This document shows, one piece after another, positions 57,859-64,000 of a stretch of 64,000 nt of DNA (positions within the stretch are counted from its first letter, which is position 1; every line of letters starts with the position of its first letter). The notes below the pieces were generated by a model that ran no database searches, was not told where the DNA came from, and was given only the letters and a program-made list of their open reading frames with translations. The stretch is from positions 1-64,000 of the forward strand of contig JAFXEU010000067.1 in the NCBI GenBank assembly GCA_017520845.1, given 5' to 3'. Position numbers and translations under genes: made by a program. The DNA comes from Kiritimatiellia bacterium (GTDB lineage: Bacteria > Verrucomicrobiota > Kiritimatiellia > RFP12 > UBA1067).

Positions 57859-59373
57859 TCACTTGGCGACGAGAGGCCTATCGAGCATCCTCTCGTAAAG
57901 TTCGATATATTGTCTGGCGCATTCCTTGTGGTTGAAGCGCGTAAGCGATTCGGACATGATGCGCGAAATTTCGCGCTCGCGGATTTCGCGCGGAGCCATG
58001 AAAAACTCCATCGCCTTGTCCATCGCCCACATAAGACCGCCGGAGTCGTACGTATCGAACACGAACCCGTTACCCTTCGACGCGCCCCAGTCGAGCATAT
58101 CGACGGTGTCGTGCAATCCGCCCGTATTGTGGGCGATGGCGAGCGAACCGTAGATGGGAGCCTGCATCTGCGGCAATCCGCACGGCTCGAACAGCGAAGG
58201 CATGAACGTATAGTCGGAGGCCGCGAAGCCGAGTTGCGAAAGACGACCGTCGAAATTCCTGACGGCGAGGCGATTGCCGATGCCGTGAAAATTGCGGATA
58301 TCCCAGAACGCCTGCTGATAGGGGCCGCTGGCGATAATCGCGATCTGAGCGCCCTGATCGTGATACTTCTCAAGGAAGCGGTACGTGATATCAGTCAGAA
58401 GCTGAGGCCCCTTTTGGACGGGATCGAGACGGCTCGGCCAGAAGAAAAGCGGAGCGTCGGGATTCTCTTCAAGACCGAGAGCGTGCTGGAGAGCAAGCTT
58501 ATTCTGACGCTTCATTTCCCAATGATTATCAGGGCCGTACTTAAAGGGGATCTTATCGTCCGTTACGGGATTGTCGATCGGGTCGGGCGCGTTGAGAATG
58601 CCGCTCGCGCATCCGGCGTTGTACTTGTTCCTGATTTCGTTGCGGATCGAATCCGGCACGAACGAGTGCCAGCCGTCGACAATCTCCTTAAGGAACGTGG
58701 GAGATACCGTGTTGATGAAGTGGGACGCGAAGCAGCCCGACGCCTGGAGGTCGATCTGGTTGTTGCTGCGCGATTCCTCATAACTGTAGGGAGGATAGCT
58801 GTAGTAAAGATTGTTCCAGAACTCGGCCGCATCGATACCCATATCCTCGACCCAGTCGAGAGTAAGTTTCTGGGTATGGATGTTATGGACCGTAAAGAGG
58901 CTCGGAATACCCATACGGCGCGCCGCCGCGGGAATAAGCCCCGTCATCCAATCGTTGCAGTGAACGAGATCGGGCTGAACGTACGGGATGCAGTGGTTGA
59001 TGACTTCGCGCTGGAACGCCAAGGCGAGCTTAATGTTGCCGTCGCCGCGATCATAGACGGTATCGCGATAATAAAAACAGCGATCCTCCGCAAGATGAAT
59101 GCGCTCATCGGGGAGATGGCTCTTGTACTTTTTAAGCTCGTCAGCAACGAGCTTCGCCGTCTCCTCGTGGAACATCCGGCGATAATGCGGCAGAGCGACG
59201 TGGACATCCGCGCCGAGCTCGTAGAGCGCGGCGACGAGCGAGGCCGATACGTCGGCCATACCGCCCGCCTTCGCGGACATCTTTCCGGCGAGATTGCCCA
59301 TACCCTCAGGCAAATACGTAATCTCCGGCGTTACAATGAGAATTCTCGGATTCTTCGTTTTAACCTTCGCCAT
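57859..59373 (-). CDS. glgA: Glycogen synthase (ADP-glucose type, GT5)
   Basis: The 504-residue enzyme extends glycogen from ADP-glucose. The GT5 start EITYLPEGMGNLAGKMSAKAGGMADVSASL is split by an insertion but keeps the K-x-G-G loop (KAGGM). Other marks are VHCNDWMTGLIP, TVHNIHTQ, FWPSRLDPVQKGPQLL, and the late FMPSLFEPCGLPQMQAP with Glu. The GGLHDTV motif is also present. The ATG has GGAGG upstream. It lies after the carboxyltransferase gene without other glg genes nearby. Confidence 0.92.
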   Translation of the reverse strand: MAKVKTKNPRILIVTPEITYLPEGMGNLAGKMSAKAGGMADVSASLVAALYELGADVHVALPHYRRMFHEETAKLVADELKKYKSHLPDERIHLAEDRCFYYRDTVYDRGDGNIKLALAFQREVINHCIPYVQPDLVHCNDWMTGLIPAAARRMGIPSLFTVHNIHTQKLTLDWVEDMGIDAAEFWNNLYYSYPPYSYEESRSNNQIDLQASGCFASHFINTVSPTFLKEIVDGWHSFVPDSIRNEIRNKYNAGCASGILNAPDPIDNPVTDDKIPFKYGPDNHWEMKRQNKLALQHALGLEENPDAPLFFWPSRLDPVQKGPQLLTDITYRFLEKYHDQGAQIAIIASGPYQQAFWDIRNFHGIGNRLAVRNFDGRLSQLGFAASDYTFMPSLFEPCGLPQMQAPIYGSLAIAHNTGGLHDTVDMLDWGASKGNGFVFDTYDSGGLMWAMDKAMEFFMAPREIREREISRIMSESLTRFNHKECARQYIELYERMLDRPLVAK

Positions 59374-59404
59374 AAAAGCAACCTCCTGGAATTATTGATA
59401 AACG

Positions 59405-61111
59405 TTAAGCTATAACGGCGACTACCTGACCCTTGGTAACCGCCTTACCGTGTTCGGCGATGAAAGTGATCTTTCCGCCGGCGGGAGCCTTGATCGGATT
59501 GAAAAGCTTCATCGCCTCGACAACGCATACCGCATCGCCCGCTTTCACGGTCGCACCGTCGGCGGCCATGTCGGGCTTGCCGGGAGCGTCACTGCGATAG
59601 AACGTTCCGTTCAATGGCGCCGTAACGGGCGTACCCTCGACAGTGCTCGCGGCACCTGCGGCCGGCTTCGCGGCGACGGCAGCCTGAGGCGCGGACGCGG
59701 CGGAAGCCTGAGACGCTTCTTCGACATCTGCGGGGATCGGCTCGCGCTTCGCGGGATCGGCGTTGCGCCACTTGAAGTAACCGAGCGCCACTTCGGGGAA
59801 GAGCGCGTAGGAAAGAATATCCTCTTCAGCCTGAATCGTATTGGCCGGAAGCTCTTCGGCCGCGGCGGCGAGGCCGGGCTTCAGAAGATCGGCGGGGCGG
59901 CAGTCGATCGCCTTAAGTCCGCCGCAGAGTTTCTTGCGGAGCTTCGGATCGATCGGCGCGGGAGTGCGCCCGTAGTAACCGGCGGCATACTTCTTCGTCT
60001 CGTCCGTGACCATCGAATAGCGCTTACCCGAAAGAACATTGAGAACGCTCTGAACGCCGACAATCTGAGAGGTCGGAGTGACGAGCGGAGGATAGCCGAG
60101 ATCCGCGCGCGCGTTGGGAAGTTCGGCGAGCACTTCGTCGAGTCTGTCGAGCGCGTCCTGCTGGGCGAGCTGACTGCGGAGATTGGAGATCATTCCGCCG
60201 GGAATCGCGTGGACGAGAACGCCCGCGTCGACGGCTTCGACCTTGGAGGAGGAAGCGGGCTGACGCTTCTTCTTAAGCTCTTTGAAATAGTTGTTGATCT
60301 TAGCGAGCTTAACCTGATCGAGCCCCGTATCAAAGCCCTCGGACTCGAGAATCGAAACGATCGACTCGGTCGGCGGCTGGGACGAGAAGGAACTCATCGT
60401 GGAAATCGCGCAGTCGACGCAACCGGCGCCCGCTTCGGCTCCGGCCATATACATCGCGCTCGCCATTCCGCTCGTCATGTGGGAGTGGATCTGTATGGGC
60501 ATTTCAGGCATCGCCTTTACGAGGGCCGCGACGAGTTCGCGCGCGGCGCCGGGCGTAAGAATACCCGCCATATCCTTGATGGCGAGAGAATCAATACCCA
60601 TCGCCTCCTGCTCTTTAGCGAGCTTAACGTAATTCTCAACCGTGTGGACGGGCGATGTCGTATAGCAGATCGTACCCTGGGCATGACCGCCGTATTTCTT
60701 GACGCTCGCGATCGCAACCTCGAGGTTGCGCGGATCGTTGAGCGCGTCGAACACGCGGAAAATATCCATTCCGTTCTCGCAGGCGAGCGCGACAAAGCGC
60801 TCTACGATATCGTCGGGATAATGCTTGTAGCCGAGAATGTTCTGACCGCGAAGAAGCATCTGCAGCGGCGTCTTGGGGCACGCCTTCTTTATCCTGCGCA
60901 GTCTCTCCCACGGATTCTCGCGCAAAAAGCGCATGCATACGTCGAACGTCGCGCCGCCCCAGCATTCAAGCGAGTAAAAGCCCGCGTCGTCGATCTCAGA
61001 AGCGATTTTAAGAATATCGTCGGTACGCATGCGTGTAGCCCAAAGCGACTGATGGGCGTCGCGCAATGTCGTGTCGGTAATACGGATTTTCTTTCTCGTA
61101 ATTTCTTTCAT
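59405..61111 (-). CDS. Biotin-dependent carboxyltransferase (pyruvate carboxylase B / oxaloacetate decarboxylase alpha)
   Basis: The 568-residue protein has an HMGL-like carboxyltransferase domain (1-300: TDTTLRDAHQSLWATRMRT, DIFRVFDALND, IKDMAGILTPG, HSHMTSGM), a conserved middle domain (310-455), an Ala/Pro hinge and a C-terminal biotinyl domain with EAMKLFNPI. It can serve as OadA or PycB; no partner biotin carboxylase or beta/gamma pump subunit is in the window, so which one is open. The -10 box TATAAT (61118-61123) lies six bases before the ATG, suggesting a leaderless mRNA; no ribosome site is seen. Confidence 0.9.
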   Translation of the reverse strand: MKEITRKKIRITDTTLRDAHQSLWATRMRTDDILKIASEIDDAGFYSLECWGGATFDVCMRFLRENPWERLRRIKKACPKTPLQMLLRGQNILGYKHYPDDIVERFVALACENGMDIFRVFDALNDPRNLEVAIASVKKYGGHAQGTICYTTSPVHTVENYVKLAKEQEAMGIDSLAIKDMAGILTPGAARELVAALVKAMPEMPIQIHSHMTSGMASAMYMAGAEAGAGCVDCAISTMSSFSSQPPTESIVSILESEGFDTGLDQVKLAKINNYFKELKKKRQPASSSKVEAVDAGVLVHAIPGGMISNLRSQLAQQDALDRLDEVLAELPNARADLGYPPLVTPTSQIVGVQSVLNVLSGKRYSMVTDETKKYAAGYYGRTPAPIDPKLRKKLCGGLKAIDCRPADLLKPGLAAAAEELPANTIQAEEDILSYALFPEVALGYFKWRNADPAKREPIPADVEEASQASAASAPQAAVAAKPAAGAASTVEGTPVTAPLNGTFYRSDAPGKPDMAADGATVKAGDAVCVVEAMKLFNPIKAPAGGKITFIAEHGKAVTKGQVVAVIA

Positions 61112-61117
61112 AACGTT

Positions 61118-61126
61118 ATTATATCA
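61118..61126 (-). promoter_or_regulatory. Extended -10 TGATATAAT abutting the carboxyltransferase start
   Basis: Perfect extended -10 on the minus strand; only six bases (AACGTT) separate it from the ATG, so transcription probably begins at or next to the start codon. Confidence 0.68.
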
Positions 61127-61147
61127 CATTTTAATCTGAAATTGCAC

Positions 61148-61777
61148 TTAAACCTTCTTTGAACCGAAAAAGTAAATCTTGTTCTCTGTACCGTTTAGAA
61201 GCCTCACGATGTTCGAACGGTGCTTCCAAATGACAAATAGCGCGATAAGAGTAACAAGTATGCACTGAGGAAGATCGTTATACCCTCTTGCTCCCAAAAT
61301 CGGAAACCATACTGAAACCGCGAGAAACGCCGCCGCGCTGCAACTCCCGAGAGAGATGTAGTTCGACAGCGCGAAAACGAGGACGAAAAGAGCGAATGCG
61401 ACACCCACAAGAGCGGGCACGAGTCCTATAAGCATTCCGAACGCCGTAGCGACGCCCTTGCCGCCCTTGAACTTCATATACGGAGTAAGCATGTGACCCA
61501 CTACGCATGTTACGCCGACAGCGAGAGGCATCCACGGCTCGACCGCCCAGCACTTTGCGGCCAGCGTCGGCAGCAATCCCTTAAGGACATCGAACGCAAA
61601 GGCGATAAGCCCCCACTTCTTGCCGACAGTGCGAAAGACGTTCGTAGCTCCAATGTTTTTGGAGCCGACCGTTCTGACGTCGACGCCGCGCATCTTGCCG
61701 ATAATAAAACCGAACGGAATGCCGCCGACGAGATACGCCCCGGCGATCCACAACGCTGAAATGATATGTTCTTGCAT
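61148..61777 (-). CDS. plsY: Acyl-phosphate:glycerol-3-phosphate acyltransferase
   Basis: This 209-residue membrane enzyme makes lysophosphatidic acid. Conserved loops are GGIPFGFIIGKMRGVDVR, GSKNIGATNVFRTVG and KGGKGVATAFGML. Five to seven membrane helices are apparent. A TGATATAAT promoter ends eight bases before the ATG and there is no Shine-Dalgarno, so translation may be leaderless. Confidence 0.93.
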   Translation of the reverse strand: MQEHIISALWIAGAYLVGGIPFGFIIGKMRGVDVRTVGSKNIGATNVFRTVGKKWGLIAFAFDVLKGLLPTLAAKCWAVEPWMPLAVGVTCVVGHMLTPYMKFKGGKGVATAFGMLIGLVPALVGVAFALFVLVFALSNYISLGSCSAAAFLAVSVWFPILGARGYNDLPQCILVTLIALFVIWKHRSNIVRLLNGTENKIYFFGSKKV

Positions 61778-61785
61778 GATGCGAT

Positions 61786-61794
61786 ATTATATCA
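61786..61794 (-). promoter_or_regulatory. Extended -10 TGATATAAT close to plsY start
   Basis: Perfect extended -10, eight bases from the plsY ATG on the minus strand. Confidence 0.65.
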
Positions 61795-61837
61795 TTTTTA
61801 ACGAAAGATTTGGGAACACGTGCCCGTCGTAATTAAA

Positions 61838-61873
61838 TAAAAAAAACGCGGCGGAAAGTCATCCGCCGCGCCG
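61838..61873 (-). terminator. Terminator after the 61899 gene
   Basis: CGCGGCGG/CCGCCGCG stem with an 8-base loop followed by eight T on the minus strand. Confidence 0.9.
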
Positions 61874-61898
61874 TCACGATAACAGTTATAGAATTCTG

Positions 61899-62723
61899 TT
61901 ATTTGTCGAGCTTCTTGGGAAGGCTGACGATAGCGCGTACAATTTCAGCAAAGAAATTGACGAACAGATATATAAAATAGGCAATCAGCGGAAGAACAAC
62001 GGTAAGAACAAGCGTACCGGTAAATGTCTCAACCGCTTCAATAGAATAAAACTCGCTCTCAAAAAGCTCGGTTAAACCGATTACGACACCCCCGATCACC
62101 AAGCCTGCGATCACGTATGTAAAAAGCGCTACAAAAACTTTGTAAGGCAACAAGCAAAGCGTAATCAACTCCTCAGAATAATTCGGCGGACAATCAGCTT
62201 TAACACCCATAATCTTCGGATTTGCAGCCAACACTACTAAAACAAGCGAGACAACGAGAACTACAAGCACTTGAACAAAATCACACCCGGAAAACAACAA
62301 GGACGCGGCAAAAACGAGCCCCACAGTCTTCATTACACCTAATACTTGAGGTCTAATGGCTTCATCCTCTCTATTGTCTAAAAGCGAAGTTACAAGTGTT
62401 GTTGTTTTCGGCAAGAGATACAGAACAAACGCAACAAGAACCACAAGACCCAAAAGTCCCTTAAGAACAGTTCCAAATCCGAGATCAGCACGGCATGCTA
62501 CGATAATCGTCGAAAGTACTGTCAGCGCACCAAGAAACGCTACGGCTAAAGGAAGATAGCGAAGAACATATTTTTCACCGACTTTCAACCAATTAGCCCA
62601 GGGATGATCGACAATAAAACCAAGAGTCTTGTCAATACAAGAATTCATCTTATCAAAGATTCCCGTAATTTTAGCTTCAATTCCAGAACCGGAATTTTCA
62701 ACGTTCATATTTGTTTCGCTCAT
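61899..62723 (-). CDS. Multi-pass membrane protein, unknown
   Basis: The 274-residue protein has a polar N-terminus (1-48) and about six hydrophobic helices (near 53-75, 83-105, 128-148, 150-168, 190-220, 235-262). Many Val/Leu repeats (VQVLVVLVVSLVLVVLAANPK) mark the middle. No known family or motif; a lone Cys-Asp (GCDF) lies near residue 145. A TGGTAAAAT element lies upstream and a strong terminator downstream, so it is a single-gene unit. Confidence 0.65.
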   Translation of the reverse strand: MSETNMNVENSGSGIEAKITGIFDKMNSCIDKTLGFIVDHPWANWLKVGEKYVLRYLPLAVAFLGALTVLSTIIVACRADLGFGTVLKGLLGLVVLVAFVLYLLPKTTTLVTSLLDNREDEAIRPQVLGVMKTVGLVFAASLLFSGCDFVQVLVVLVVSLVLVVLAANPKIMGVKADCPPNYSEELITLCLLPYKVFVALFTYVIAGLVIGGVVIGLTELFESEFYSIEAVETFTGTLVLTVVLPLIAYFIYLFVNFFAEIVRAIVSLPKKLDK

Positions 62724-62799
62724 AGCAGTCCTTTTTTACTTGTTTTTTTACAACTACCGATTTACGGCACTCGTCGCAAACCAATGTATATTTTACCAC

Positions 62800-63999
62800 T
62801 TATTCTCCATACACGCAATCAAGCGCATCGGAAATCATATCGGAAGCCTCCTCAAGAGTCTCTTCCTTGAGAACGAGCGGCGGGAGGAAGCGAACGACGT
62901 TCGATCCGGCCGTGAGAGCGAGAAGCCCCTGATCCTTAAGGGCGTCGACGATTTCCTTCGGGTCGCCGTCGACGACAAGGCCGAGCATAAGGCCCTTGCC
63001 GCGGACTTCAAGGAGTTTATCGTACTTGTCGACAAAGCCCTGAAGAACTTCCTTGAAAAGATCGCCGATTTCGGTCGCGCGCTTAAGAAGCTTCTCCTCC
63101 TCGATAACCTCGATGACGGCAAGCGCGGCGGCCGCGGCGACGGGATTGCCGCCGAACGTCGAAGCGTGGGCCGATTTCGTGAAAACATCCGCAAGCTTTG
63201 CGTTGGAGACAAGAGCGCCCATCGGAATGCCGTCGGCCAGAGACTTCGCGAGAGTAAAGAGGTCGGGCTTTACGTCGTAACCCTGCCAGGCGAACCATGT
63301 GCCCGTGCGGCCCATGCCGGACTGAACCTCGTCGCAGATCATAAGAAGATTCTTCTCGTCGCAGAGCGCACGCACGCCGGCGATGAACTCGGGCGTCGCG
63401 GGCGTAACGCCGCCCTCACCCTGAACGGCCTCGATCATAATGGCTACTGTCTTCTCGCTGACGGCGGCCTTTACGCTTTCAAGATCGTTAAAGTCGGCGT
63501 ATGCGAAACCGACGGGAAGAGGATCGTAACCCTCCTGGCACCACGACTGGGCCGTCGCGGCGACGGTCGCGAGCGTGCGGCCGTGGAAACCCTGGCGCAT
63601 CGTGACGATTTCAAAGCGGCCGCCGTTCTGGGAACCCCACTTGCGGGCGAGCTTGATGGCGGCCTCGTTGGCCTCGGCGCCGGAATTGCAGAAGAAGACC
63701 TTACCGCCCAACCCCGAAAGCTCGACGAGCTTCGCCGCAAGTTCCGTAGCGGGGGAGTTCGCAAAAAGATTGGACGCGTGAATGAGTTTCGCGGCCTGAT
63801 CCTGAACGGCCTTGACGACCTTGGAGTGGGAGTGTCCGACGTTATGGACGCCGATGCCGGAAGTGAAGTCGTAAAGCGCGAGCCCGTCGATATCGCGGAC
63901 CGTGACGCCCTTGCCGCTTGAGAGCACCGTCGAAGGCGCATACGTAGGCATGACTACGCTGTTGTACAGTTCAAGTGTTTCCTGGGTCTTGTTGCTCAT
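62800..63999 (-). CDS. argD: Acetylornithine aminotransferase
   Basis: The 399-residue PLP enzyme of class III converts N-acetylglutamate semialdehyde to acetylornithine. Marks are FTSGIGVHNVGHSH, FCNSGAEANEAAIKLAR, GFHGRTL, MICDEVQSGMGRTGTWFAWQ, and the PLP lysine in TLAKSLADGIPMGA. Its ATG lies at the right edge of the window, so its promoter is not visible. A related 4-aminobutyrate or ornithine transaminase is possible, but length and motifs favour ArgD. Confidence 0.9.
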   Translation of the reverse strand: MSNKTQETLELYNSVVMPTYAPSTVLSSGKGVTVRDIDGLALYDFTSGIGVHNVGHSHSKVVKAVQDQAAKLIHASNLFANSPATELAAKLVELSGLGGKVFFCNSGAEANEAAIKLARKWGSQNGGRFEIVTMRQGFHGRTLATVAATAQSWCQEGYDPLPVGFAYADFNDLESVKAAVSEKTVAIMIEAVQGEGGVTPATPEFIAGVRALCDEKNLLMICDEVQSGMGRTGTWFAWQGYDVKPDLFTLAKSLADGIPMGALVSNAKLADVFTKSAHASTFGGNPVAAAAALAVIEVIEEEKLLKRATEIGDLFKEVLQGFVDKYDKLLEVRGKGLMLGLVVDGDPKEIVDALKDQGLLALTAGSNVVRFLPPLVLKEETLEEASDMISDALDCVYGE

Positions 64000-64000
64000 T

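Noticed and set aside
57823-61162. Two long plus-strand frames (530 and 570 codons) antisense to glgA and the carboxyltransferase
   Set aside because: Mirror frames of clear core genes in GC-rich DNA.

Overview
The window looks like a chromosomal segment from a PVC-group bacterium, most likely a gut-associated Kiritimatiellota/Verrucomicrobiota or Lentisphaerota lineage. That placement is an inference. It rests on secreted proteins carrying an ESAN[IV]VG motif just after the signal peptide, a hydrolase set aimed at host or plant glycans, Tad-type pseudopilins, GspF-N-like single-pass proteins, and strong TG[A/G]TATAAT extended -10 promoters. No rRNA gene or taxonomic marker tree was available.

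Region 1 (1-19.5 kb) is accessory DNA. It holds two DUF3800 genes with matching promoter/leader elements, two AbiE-type type IV toxin-antitoxin pairs, a divergent tyrosine recombinase, a four-gene operon that starts with a large tyrosine integrase and continues with three unrecognised genes, a decayed second copy of the last gene of that operon, and an AT-rich island with a trypsin-like protease and membrane proteins. Arrays of a G-rich heptamer (GGGGAAC/GGGGAAT) sit directly at gene ends throughout this region and are absent from the rest of the window.

Region 2 (19.5-40.6 kb) is mostly glycan catabolism: GH29 fucosidase, a DUF4886 SGNH hydrolase, sialate O-acetylesterase, NagA, a Tat-exported FAD oxidoreductase, a secreted tyrosine phosphatase, a GH9 protein with an inserted LamG-like domain, and an (alpha/alpha)6 glycosidase. 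Mixed in are argH, an orphan ABC ATPase, a phosphofructokinase, ribE and four tRNA genes. It ends with a five-gene operon of Flp/TadE/TadG pseudopilins.

Region 3 (40.7-43.9 kb) has tRNA-Val and a five-gene signalling module (DRTGG, CBS-HATPase, DRTGG, PHP, HATPase) of the kind usually found beside [FeFe]-hydrogenase genes; no hydrogenase is present here.

Region 4 (44-64 kb) is core metabolism and envelope biogenesis: GH97, trmL, mgtC, ispF, purL, murG, pssA, psd, infC (apparent AUC start), glgA, a biotin-dependent carboxyltransferase, plsY and argD, nearly all on the minus strand. Three genes in the window (oadA-like, plsY, the first AbiEi) have a -10 box so close to the start codon that leaderless transcripts are likely.
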